From positions 1 through 6,120 of the forward strand of contig URMC01000090.1 of the NCBI GenBank assembly GCA_900548735.1: a stretch of DNA of 6,120 nucleotides. Reading direction: 5' to 3'. Position 1 is the first letter of the stretch; every line of letters starts with the position of its first letter. The notes under the pieces are model-generated. The model did not search any database. It saw only the letters and a list, made by a program, of their open reading frames with translations, and was not told the DNA's origin. The translations under genes were made by a program, and so were the position numbers. Source of the DNA: an uncultured Eubacteriales bacterium (GTDB taxonomy: Bacteria; Bacillota; Clostridia; Oscillospirales; CAG-272). This document shows, piece after piece, positions 1 to 4,984 of this stretch.

Positions 1-1191
1 CACGGCTGTGGTGAACGCGGCGGCAATCTCGGCGGAAACCGTGGGGCGCGCCGCTTCTCCCTGCTTCGGCTTTGCAGTGTGGAAAGGCTGGCGTTTTTCC
101 TCGGTGAAATCATAGTGAAGCGGGGTCTGTGTGCGGGTCAGGGGTTGCGGCTCACACCACTCGTCCTTTGTTGCGGGCAACGTGCCGCCGTTCTCCCCGG
201 CATTCAATGTGCCGGTATTTGCCGTTTTTCCGGCAAGGGTGGGCTTGCCGCCCCGGCTCCCGCGGCTTTTTTCGCCGAGATGCAGTTTTGCCGAAATGCG
301 CTGCCAGAGCCCGCGCGGGGTCAGCCCTACCAGATAAATGCCCACAATTATCAACAGCGGGATGGCAAGCAGGCAGGTGCCCGGCAGGCGCAGGGTAAAG
401 CCCATCCACTCGCCGAGAAATCCGCCCACAACGCCGCCGCCCGTGCGCGCCTTGCCGTTTGCGTACAGCGTGGCGGCGTCCAGCACGCGCACGCCACGCC
501 CGGCTTTGTCCTCAAATACGTGGATAATACCGGAAAGCAACCACAAAAACGCGCCCGAAAGCACCAGCTTGCGCACCAGCAGTCCGGTCTCCACAAAGTG
601 CTTCCACCTCAGTGCCAGCACCACTAAAAAGAGCGGTAGCAGATATGCCGCGGCACCAAGCAGACCGCAAAGCAGATCCGCAAATTTATTGCCGAACGCC
701 CCGGCAGAGTCTCCCATGCCGCAAAGGTCACGCAGAATAAAGCTGACCGCGGCAAACAGCGCCACCCAGAACATGGCATAAGGAATGATCTGATGTACAA
801 ACCGATCAGGGTCGCCCACCGGCTTGTACGGTTTCTTCGGCGCGGGGTGGCGCGGGGGCTTTTTCGCCGCCCCGTTTCCGGTGGCTGTGCCCTCGGTTGC
901 GCCGCTCTCGCGGGCGGAACCCGCCGCGGCACTGTCCTTTCCCTTTTCTCTCATATCGGCTCCGTTTTCGGGGTCGCTATGTGTATTCTCCTGCGTGCTC
1001 TGCCCCTTCGGGGGAACCGTTTTTCCCGTGCGTGACTCGTCCGCCGCCGGATTTACAAAATCATCGTTTGCTTCAAACCCGCGGATGCTCTCGCGTTTGC
1101 CGTCATCCCGCGCGCCGTAGCGCCCCGTGCCGCTGTGTTTTGACACCCGTCGGGGGGTCTTTTCGTTTTCCCGATCCTTTTCTTCGCGCAT
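1..1191 (-). CDS. ftsK: DNA translocase FtsK/SpoIIIE, N-terminal part (runs off left edge)
   Basis: FtsK/SpoIIIE proteins are membrane-anchored ATPases that pump chromosomal DNA through the closing septum. Reading the minus strand from 1191 gives 397 codons with no stop to the edge. Residues 1 to about 135 are polar, charged and probably disordered. Hydrophobic segments follow at about 138-154, 172-195, 207-225 and 270-290, with a glycine-rich TGGGVVGG stretch at about 250-257 and GLTPRGLW after the last segment. This arrangement matches the FtsK four-TM domain. Residues from about 300 on form a polar, proline/glycine-containing linker. The RecA-like motor (Walker A/B) and gamma domain would lie outside the window. 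The start at 1191 is preferred over the in-frame ATG at 1200 because GGAAAGG (1207-1201) sits 9 bases upstream of it but abuts the other. An in-frame ATG at 954 with a CGGAG 5 bases upstream is a further candidate. The family call rests on the membrane domain and context, without the motor. Confidence 0.8.
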   Translation of the reverse strand, partial: MREEKDRENEKTPRRVSKHSGTGRYGARDDGKRESIRGFEANDDFVNPAADESRTGKTVPPKGQSTQENTHSDPENGADMREKGKDSAAAGSARESGATEGTATGNGAAKKPPRHPAPKKPYKPVGDPDRFVHQIIPYAMFWVALFAAVSFILRDLCGMGDSAGAFGNKFADLLCGLLGAAAYLLPLFLVVLALRWKHFVETGLLVRKLVLSGAFLWLLSGIIHVFEDKAGRGVRVLDAATLYANGKARTGGGVVGGFLGEWMGFTLRLPGTCLLAIPLLIIVGIYLVGLTPRGLWQRISAKLHLGEKSRGSRGGKPTLAGKTANTGTLNAGENGGTLPATKDEWCEPQPLTRTQTPLHYDFTEEKRQPFHTAKPKQGEAARPTVSAEIAAAFTTAV

Positions 1192-1200
1192 TGCTGCCAT

Positions 1201-1207
1201 CCTTTCC
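1201..1207 (-). promoter_or_regulatory. Ribosome binding site of ftsK that decides the start
   Basis: On the minus strand the sequence reads GGAAAGG followed directly by ATGGCAGCAATG. The purine-rich motif touches the first ATG (1200) but is 9 bases from the second (1191), which is the usual spacing. The shorter start is therefore the better call; the two proteins differ by three residues. Confidence 0.55.
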
Positions 1208-1225
1208 GTAAAATTCCTGCGCGCC

Positions 1226-1241
1226 GCCGGGCTTGCCCGGC
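1226..1241 (-). other. GC-rich hairpin in the ftsK 5' leader
   Basis: GCCGGGC (1226-1232) and GCCCGGC (1235-1241) are perfect reverse complements separated by two bases, so the folded form would have about six GC pairs and a four-base loop. In the minus-strand transcript it lies about 18 bases upstream of the ftsK ribosome binding site. No U-tract follows in that direction (the next bases are GGCGCGC), so it is not a classic terminator. It may influence mRNA stability or ribosome access; that role is inferred. Confidence 0.4.
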
Positions 1242-1251
1242 TGATCGCGGT

Positions 1252-1333
1252 ATATACTAAAATCGGTCGTTTTTCTTTTCTTCCCCGTTTTGCGCATCCG
1301 GCACAAAAAAGGGTGATACATATTTTAGTATAT
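1252..1333. repeat. 12-bp perfect inverted repeat covering the ftsK -10 box
   Basis: ATATACTAAAAT at 1252-1263 is the exact reverse complement of ATTTTAGTATAT at 1322-1333, with 58 bases between the arms. The right arm contains the ftsK -10 hexamer (TATACT on the minus strand), and the left arm lies in the predicted untranslated leader. The arms are AT-rich islands in GC-rich DNA. This could be a pair of operator sites, or a chance second -10-like sequence. Confidence 0.5.
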
Positions 1334-1355
1334 CATCTTTTCAATATTCTTGCAA
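1327..1355 (-). promoter_or_regulatory. Sigma-A-type promoter for ftsK
   Basis: On the minus strand TTGCAA (1355-1350) and TATACT (1332-1327) are separated by exactly 17 bases, close to the TTGACA/TATAAT consensus. Transcription would begin near 1320, giving a leader of about 130 bases before the ftsK start. The leader includes an A-rich stretch and the 1226-1241 hairpin. Confidence 0.7.
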
Positions 1356-1378
1356 GGACTGCATTTAAGAAATATTTA
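1350..1378 (+). promoter_or_regulatory. Weak candidate promoter for the split transporter genes, sharing the -35 box of ftsK
   Basis: The -35 hexamer TTGCAA (1350-1355) is its own reverse complement, so it also reads on the plus strand. After a 17-base spacer comes TATTTA (1373-1378), which matches only three of six -10 consensus positions. Initiation near 1385 would leave a short leader before AGGAGG (1391-1396). The ribosome binding site is strong, the promoter call is weak. Confidence 0.3.
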
Positions 1379-1401
1379 TTTTTTTCTGTCAGGAGGCAAC
1401 A

Positions 1402-1776
1402 ATGAAATCGTCGGTTCGACAAAATCTTGCCGTCGCCGCCATCGGGCTCGGCGCGGGGCTGCTCAACGGGTTGCTTGGTGCCGGGGGCGGCATCGTGATC
1501 GTTGCGGGGCTTTCCCGGATCTTCCGGGGTCGCGGGATCGACCCGCGCTCGGTCTTCGCCAGCGCGATTGCGGTGATGCTCCCCCTCTCCGCCCTTTCCG
1601 CAATCCAGTATTTTGCCCACGGGCACTTGGAGGAGGCGCGGGTGGGGCTTCTGTTGCTCCCCGCGGTCGCGGGCGGTGCCACAGGGGCGCTCCTGTTGCG
1701 CGTGCTGACGCCGGGGGCTCTTGCCCGCGTTTTTGCCTTTGTCGTGTTGCTTTCGGGCATTTTGCTGATCGTATGA
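1402..1776 (+). CDS. TauE/SafE (TSUP) family half-transporter, N-terminal-half type
   Basis: TSUP proteins are integral membrane transporters, several of which export sulfite, sulfoacetate or related organosulfur anions. Usual members have about 250 residues made of two homologous halves. This 124-residue protein matches only the first half. The hallmark glycine-rich segment GLLNGLLGAGGGIVIVAG lies at about residues 19-37. A second segment at about 52-70 carries the family-like sequence AIAVMLPLSALSAIQYF, followed by hydrophobic segments at about 80-100 and 107-124. AGGAGG (1391-1396) lies 5 bases before the ATG, so the start is well supported. The stop codon TGA overlaps the ATG of the next gene (ATGA), which encodes the matching second half, so the two products probably assemble together. 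Substrate cannot be read from the sequence. Confidence 0.85.
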   Translation: MKSSVRQNLAVAAIGLGAGLLNGLLGAGGGIVIVAGLSRIFRGRGIDPRSVFASAIAVMLPLSALSAIQYFAHGHLEEARVGLLLLPAVAGGATGALLLRVLTPGALARVFAFVVLLSGILLIV

Positions 1777-2147
1777 TGTGGTGGTCGGTTTTCGCGGCGT
1801 TCGGCGTTGCCGTGCTCTCCGGGCTTGGCGTGGGGAGCGCCGGACTGCTGGTAGTCTATATGACGGTGGTGGAAAATCTTCCCCAGCTGACGGCACAGGG
1901 GCTGAATCTCGTCTTTTTCCTCTTCTCCTCGGGTGCGGCGCTCCTGGTGCACCTTTCCCGCACGGTGCTGCTGACCGGGGCAATTTTGCTGATGATCCCC
2001 GGCGGGATTGCGGGGTCTCTGCTCGGCACCGCGCTGGCGGGGGTGCTGCCGGAGGCGATTCTGCGCAAATTCTTCGGGCTGTTGCTGGTGGTCTCCGGTG
2101 TGTCGGGGCTGTTTCGCGGCAGGGCGAAGAAAAAAAGTGCGGCGTGA
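1773..2147 (+). CDS. TauE/SafE (TSUP) family half-transporter, C-terminal-half type
   Basis: This 124-residue membrane protein corresponds to the second half of a TSUP transporter. The glycine-containing first segment GLGVGSAGLLVVYMTVV (about residues 17-33) is followed by LPQLTAQGLNLVFFLFSSGA (about 37-56), then segments at about 66-92 and 97-113 and a short basic tail ending RAKKKSAA. The ATG at 1773 overlaps the TGA of the preceding gene (ATGA); an adjacent in-frame ATG follows at 1776. No clear ribosome binding site lies at a normal distance, which fits translation by termination-reinitiation from the upstream gene. The frame is open upstream of 1773, but that stretch is antiparallel to no family pattern and lies over the first half-gene, so it is not part of the protein. 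A fusion broken by one frameshift is the alternative; the clean ATGA junction argues against it. Confidence 0.82.
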   Translation: MMWWSVFAAFGVAVLSGLGVGSAGLLVVYMTVVENLPQLTAQGLNLVFFLFSSGAALLVHLSRTVLLTGAILLMIPGGIAGSLLGTALAGVLPEAILRKFFGLLLVVSGVSGLFRGRAKKKSAA

Positions 2148-2174
2148 GGTTTTGAAGAAAATTTCAAAAAGCCC

Positions 2175-2203
2175 TTTACAAAGAAACCGGAACGTGCTAT
2201 AAT
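2175..2203 (+). promoter_or_regulatory. Strong sigma-A promoter of rpsO with extended -10
   Basis: TTTACA (2175-2180) and a consensus TATAAT (2198-2203) are separated by 17 bases, and a TG dinucleotide at 2195-2196 makes an extended -10 element. Transcription should start near 2210, just before the structured leader. It begins 27 bases after the transporter stop codon, so rpsO has its own start of transcription. Confidence 0.85.
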
Positions 2204-2212
2204 ATGCTTTGC

Positions 2213-2284
2213 ATGACGTCTGCTCAGTGGCAGGGCTTCGCCGCGCACCGCGGTATTCACCCGCCTGCCGCCTGGCTGACGCAT
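2213..2284 (+). promoter_or_regulatory. Structured rpsO leader RNA, candidate S15 autoregulatory element
   Basis: The leader folds into an interrupted long helix. ATG (2213-2215) plus CGTC (2217-2220), with one bulged A, pairs with GACGCAT (2278-2284). CAG (2225-2227) pairs with CTG (2272-2274), and GGCAGG (2229-2234) pairs with CCTGCC (2264-2269). The enclosed part holds a CCGCG/CGCGG hairpin with a CAC loop (2241-2253) and a possible small GC-UUC-GC hairpin (2235-2241) competing for one base, so a multi-branched junction is possible. It is known that S15 represses its own mRNA in several bacteria through leader structures, including three-way junctions, that differ between phyla. The regulatory role here is inferred from position and fold. 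The pairing was worked out by hand. Confidence 0.5.
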
Positions 2285-2307
2285 AGTAAAAGAAAGGTGA
2301 AAAAACC

Positions 2308-2571
2308 ATGCTGAAAGACGAAAAGCAAGCCATTATCGAGCAGTACGCCACCCATGAGGGCGACACCGGATCCCCTGAGGTTCAGATCGCGATCCTGACC
2401 TATCGCATCAACGCTCTGACCGAGCACCTGAAGGCGAACCACAAGGATCACCACAGCCGCCGCGGTATGCTGAAAATGGTCGGTCACAGAAGAAACCTTC
2501 TCGGTTACCTTCAGAAAACCGACATCGAGCGTTACCGTGCCATCATCGAAAAGCTGAATCTGCGCAAGTAA
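2308..2571 (+). CDS. rpsO: 30S ribosomal protein S15
   Basis: S15 is a primary 16S rRNA-binding protein that organises the central domain (platform) of the 30S subunit by binding a three-way junction. The 87-residue product has the full family pattern: GDTGSPEVQIAILTYRI at residues 18-34, LTEHLKANHKDHHSRRGM in the middle, and VGHRRNLLGYL followed by the terminal helix ending KLNLRK. Length is close to the usual 88-89. The start follows AAAGGTGA (2293-2300) by 7 bases. The gene has its own promoter and a structured leader, and is followed by pnp on the same strand, the conserved bacterial order. Confidence 0.97.
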   Translation: MLKDEKQAIIEQYATHEGDTGSPEVQIAILTYRINALTEHLKANHKDHHSRRGMLKMVGHRRNLLGYLQKTDIERYRAIIEKLNLRK

Positions 2572-2574
2572 TGC

Positions 2575-2621
2575 CAAAGGGGAGTGGGGAGTGTGTTTCA
2601 CTCCTCGCTCCCCCCTTTGTT
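2575..2621 (+). terminator. Long terminator-like hairpin after rpsO, poor U-tract
   Basis: The left arm 2575-2593 pairs with 2599-2619 over 19 base pairs, including two G-U type pairs and a two-base C bulge in the right arm, around a TGTTT loop (2594-2598). It begins four bases after the rpsO stop codon. The downstream stretch is only TTTGTTGCG, so it may terminate incompletely, protect the rpsO 3' end, or let part of transcription continue into pnp. Confidence 0.65.
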
Positions 2622-2640
2622 GCGTCCATTCTCTCACGCT

Positions 2641-2662
2641 GGCGCCCCCCGGCGCTTTGTTT
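2641..2662 (+). terminator. Second small GC hairpin with T-rich tail
   Basis: GCGCC (2642-2646) and GGCGC (2651-2655) form five GC pairs around a CCCC loop, with a possible G-T pair at the base, and TTTGTTT follows at 2656-2662. It has the shape of a short intrinsic terminator placed in tandem with the longer hairpin upstream. The stem is short and the T-run is interrupted, so strength is uncertain. Confidence 0.35.
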
Positions 2663-2712
2663 AGCAGTTAAATAAGGGCTTGACCGGTTGAGCCTTTATT
2701 TAATTGTTAAAC
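2659..2712 (+). other. 22-bp hairpin in the pnp leader, candidate RNA processing site
   Basis: Bases 2659-2680 pair with 2691-2712 without any interruption: 19 Watson-Crick pairs and three G-U pairs, closing a 10-base loop (2681-2690). In all three wobble pairs the G is in the left arm (2664, 2667, 2676) and the T in the right arm, so the structure is only continuous in RNA from the plus strand. It ends 25 bases before the pnp ribosome binding site and has no T-run after it, so it is not a terminator. In E. coli a long pnp leader hairpin is cut by RNase III and then used by PNPase to repress its own mRNA. A similar use here is inference. Confidence 0.6.
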
Positions 2713-2751
2713 CTGCGTGGGTGAAAATATAAAATCAAGGAGGGACAACAT

Positions 2752-4875
2752 ATGTCCGAAAACGCACTGAGTACCCCTATGGTATTCAAAAACTACAAAG
2801 TGTTCCGCTATACCCTCGCGGGCAGACCTCTGGTGGTGGAAACCGGTAAAATGGCAGGGCTTGCAAACGGCTCGTGCCTGATTCGCTACGGCGAAACCGC
2901 CATTCTCTGCTGTGCCACCGCGTCCGTGCGCCCGCGCGACGGGATCGACTTCCTGCCGCTGTCGGTTGACTATGACGAGAGAATGTACGCCGCGGGCAAA
3001 ATCCCCGGCGGGTACCTGAAAAGAGAGGGCAAGCCCTCGGAGAAAGCGGTGCTCACCTCCCGTGTGATCGACCGCCCGATCCGCCCCCTGTTCCCGAAGG
3101 ATCTGCGCAACGACGTGGCGCTGACCCTGACCGTGATGTCGGTTGACCCCGACTGCTCACCCGAAATCACCGCCATGATCGGTGCCTCCATCGCCCTTTC
3201 CATCTCGGATATTCCGTGGAACGGTCCGATCGGCGGCGCGCTGGTCGGTCTTGTGGACGGCAAACTGATCATCAACCCCAACGCCGAGGAAAGCAAAAAG
3301 AGCGACCTGCAGCTGACGGTTGCCGCCAGTGCTGAGAAGGTGGTTATGATCGAAGCCGGCGCCAACGAGGTGGACGATCAGACGATGTATGACGCCATTA
3401 TGCTGGCGCACCGCGAAATCAAAGACCTGCTGGTCTTCATCAACGGTATTATCGACGAGATCGGCAAGCCGAAGTTTGAGTATCCCTCCTGCGAGCTGGA
3501 TCACGACATGTTTGACGAGGTGTTTGCGTTCTGCGAGAAAGACCTGATGAACGCGCTGGACACCGATGACAAGTCGGTACGTGACGCCCGCGTGGCGCCC
3601 ATCTATGACGCCATCGTGGAGAAATTCTCCGAGAAATATCCGAACCTGCCGGGGCAGATGGAAGAACTGCTTTACAAAATGCAGAAGAAGATCGTGCGCC
3701 GCTGGCTGCTGGTGGACAAAAAGCGTGTGGACGGCAGACGCATGGATCAGATCAGACCCCTTGGTGCCGAGGTCGGGCTTCTCCCCCGTGTGCACGGCTC
3801 CGGGCTCTTTACCCGCGGGCAGACGCAGGTTCTGACCGCCGCTACGCTCGGCACGCTGGGCGAGGCACAGATGCTGGACGGAATCGACACCGAGACCAGC
3901 ATACGCTATATGCACCACTACAATATGCCCGGTTTCTCTACCGGTGAGGCAAAATCCACCCGTAGCCCCGGCAGACGTGAGATCGGTCACGGCGCGCTGG
4001 CGGAGCGGTCTCTTATCCCGGTGCTTCCCTCCGAAGAGGAATTCCCCTATGCCATCCGTCTGGTTTCCGACGTGGTTTCCTCCAACGGCTCCACTTCTCA
4101 GGGCTCCGTTTGCGGCTCCACGCTGGCACTGATGGACGCAGGCGTGCCGATCAAGGCACCCGTTGCCGGTATTTCCTGCGGTCTGATCACCGCAGAAGAC
4201 GGCTCTTGGGACGTGATGATGGACATCCAGGGCTTGGAGGACTTCTACGGCGACATGGACTTCAAGGTTGCCGGCACCCATAAGGGTATCACCTCCATTC
4301 AGATGGATCTGAAAATCGACGGTCTGACCCCTGAAATCATCAAAGCGGCGCTGGCAATGACCCACCGCGGCAGAGACTACATCATCGATGAGGTTCTGCT
4401 CAAAGCCATTCCCGCCCCGCGCAAAGAGGTTTCCCGTTACGCGCCCAAGATGACCACCATGAAGATCGACCCCGACAAGATCCGTGAGGTCATCGGCAAG
4501 GGCGGCTCCGTGATTCAGAAGATCACTGCCGAATCCGGCGCGAAGATCGATATTGACGATGACGGCACTATCCGCATCGCCGCTATCAACTCCGACAGTG
4601 CGGAAGCGGCACGCGCCGCCATCGCCGCCATCGCCTATGACCCGGAGGTGGGTCAGGTGTTCACCGGCAAGGTCACCGGCATCAAGGATTTCGGTTGCTT
4701 TGTGGAATATCTGCCCGGCAAGGAGTGCATGGTGCACATCTCCAAGATCGCCAAGACCCGCATTGATAAGGTCGAAGACGTGCTGAAAATGGGCGACATT
4801 GTGAAAGTCAAATATATGGGTATTGATCAGAAGAAAGGCCGCATGGAGTTCTCCATTAAGGACGCTTTGGACTGA
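2752..4875 (+). CDS. pnp: Polyribonucleotide nucleotidyltransferase (PNPase)
   Basis: PNPase is a trimeric 3'-5' exoribonuclease that uses phosphate to release nucleoside diphosphates; it can also run in reverse to add tails, and it acts in mRNA turnover. The 707-residue protein is full length. The first RNase PH domain (about 15-150) has the RNA-path segment GGYLKREGKPSEKA at 86-99. A helical domain follows (about 245-320), then the second RNase PH domain from about 326. That domain holds FSTGEAKSTRSPGRREIGHG (395-414), the phosphate-binding SNGSTSQGSVCG (444-455), and D497, D503 and K505 in LEDFYGDMDFK, matching the E. coli catalytic D486, D492 and K494. A KH domain has GKGG at 582-585, and an S1 domain occupies about 634-705. 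AAGGAGGG (2737-2744) supports the ATG. The gene follows rpsO in the usual order and ends at a strong terminator. Confidence 0.98.
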   Translation: MSENALSTPMVFKNYKVFRYTLAGRPLVVETGKMAGLANGSCLIRYGETAILCCATASVRPRDGIDFLPLSVDYDERMYAAGKIPGGYLKREGKPSEKAVLTSRVIDRPIRPLFPKDLRNDVALTLTVMSVDPDCSPEITAMIGASIALSISDIPWNGPIGGALVGLVDGKLIINPNAEESKKSDLQLTVAASAEKVVMIEAGANEVDDQTMYDAIMLAHREIKDLLVFINGIIDEIGKPKFEYPSCELDHDMFDEVFAFCEKDLMNALDTDDKSVRDARVAPIYDAIVEKFSEKYPNLPGQMEELLYKMQKKIVRRWLLVDKKRVDGRRMDQIRPLGAEVGLLPRVHGSGLFTRGQTQVLTAATLGTLGEAQMLDGIDTETSIRYMHHYNMPGFSTGEAKSTRSPGRREIGHGALAERSLIPVLPSEEEFPYAIRLVSDVVSSNGSTSQGSVCGSTLALMDAGVPIKAPVAGISCGLITAEDGSWDVMMDIQGLEDFYGDMDFKVAGTHKGITSIQMDLKIDGLTPEIIKAALAMTHRGRDYIIDEVLLKAIPAPRKEVSRYAPKMTTMKIDPDKIREVIGKGGSVIQKITAESGAKIDIDDDGTIRIAAINSDSAEAARAAIAAIAYDPEVGQVFTGKVTGIKDFGCFVEYLPGKECMVHISKIAKTRIDKVEDVLKMGDIVKVKYMGIDQKKGRMEFSIKDALD

Positions 4876-4880
4876 TCTGC

Positions 4881-4926
4881 CAAACAAAAAAAGAAACCGC
4901 CGAGAGGCGGTTTCTTTTTTTGTTTG
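4881..4926 (+). terminator. Strong intrinsic terminator of pnp (perfect 21-bp inverted repeat)
   Basis: Bases 4881-4901 and 4906-4926 are perfect reverse complements around a GAGA loop. The core is GAAACCGCC/GGCGGTTTC, followed by seven T and flanked on the other side by seven A, so it could work in both directions. It starts five bases after the pnp stop codon and separates pnp from the next gene. Confidence 0.93.
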
Positions 4927-4950
4927 AAAACGGAAAAAACAGCGCATACT
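4924..4950 (+). promoter_or_regulatory. Weak candidate promoter for the DHHW gene
   Basis: TTGAAA (4924-4929) overlaps the end of the pnp terminator, and CATACT (4945-4950) follows after only 15 bases, shorter than the usual 16-18. If used, transcription would begin near 4957. That is after the ATG at 4955 and would favour the GTG start at 4985. No better promoter is visible between the terminator and the gene. Confidence 0.25.
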
Positions 4951-4969
4951 AAGAATGAAAATATCTGAT

Positions 4970-4979
4970 AAGGGGGGAG
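4970..4979 (+). promoter_or_regulatory. Ribosome binding site selecting the GTG start of the DHHW gene
   Basis: AAGGGGGGAG at 4970-4979 resembles the AAGGAGG consensus and lies 5 to 8 bases before the GTG at 4985, depending on alignment. The in-frame ATG at 4955 has no such motif before it (CATACTAAG), and the motif would be inside its coding region. Confidence 0.6.
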
Positions 4980-4984
4980 ACGGT

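Noticed and set aside
79..781. Plus-strand open frames of 182 and 147 codons at 79-627 and 338-781
   Set aside because: They are opposite to the FtsK membrane domain, have no ribosome binding site worth noting, and their translations are Ala/Arg/Pro/Gln-rich without recognisable motifs.
1253..1258. TATACT on the plus strand as a -10 box for the transporter genes
   Set aside because: The only -35-like sequence upstream, TTGCCC at 1233-1238, is 14 bases away, and the site is about 140 bases before the gene. It is better explained as the left arm of the inverted repeat.
1103..1321. 72-codon minus-strand frame overlapping the start of ftsK, including an internal ATG in the leader
   Set aside because: Its first ATG is at or before the predicted transcription start, neither ATG has a ribosome binding site, and the peptide is basic low-complexity sequence that overlaps the ftsK start in another frame.
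1350..1772. Upstream open extension of the second half-transporter frame
   Set aside because: The translation over this stretch is Arg/Gly/Ala-rich and is the out-of-frame shadow of the first half-transporter. The family pattern begins only at 1773.
2150..2169. AT-only hairpin TTTTGAA/TTCAAAA after the second half-transporter gene
   Set aside because: The stem is seven mostly A-T pairs and no T-run follows, so it does not qualify as an intrinsic terminator.
1389..2366. 325-codon open frame on the minus strand, and an overlapping one at 1333-1983
   Set aside because: Both are antisense to the two half-transporter genes, which have clear family patterns; the translations are Pro/Arg/Ala-rich low-complexity and the longer one also crosses the rpsO promoter and leader.
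2704..2733. Promoter-like TTGTTA (2704-2709), 18 bases, TATAAA (2728-2733) just before pnp
   Set aside because: Transcription would begin near 2740, inside the ribosome binding site, leaving about 12 bases of leader and destroying part of the hairpin context. It may be a chance AT-rich match, though it cannot be excluded without start mapping.
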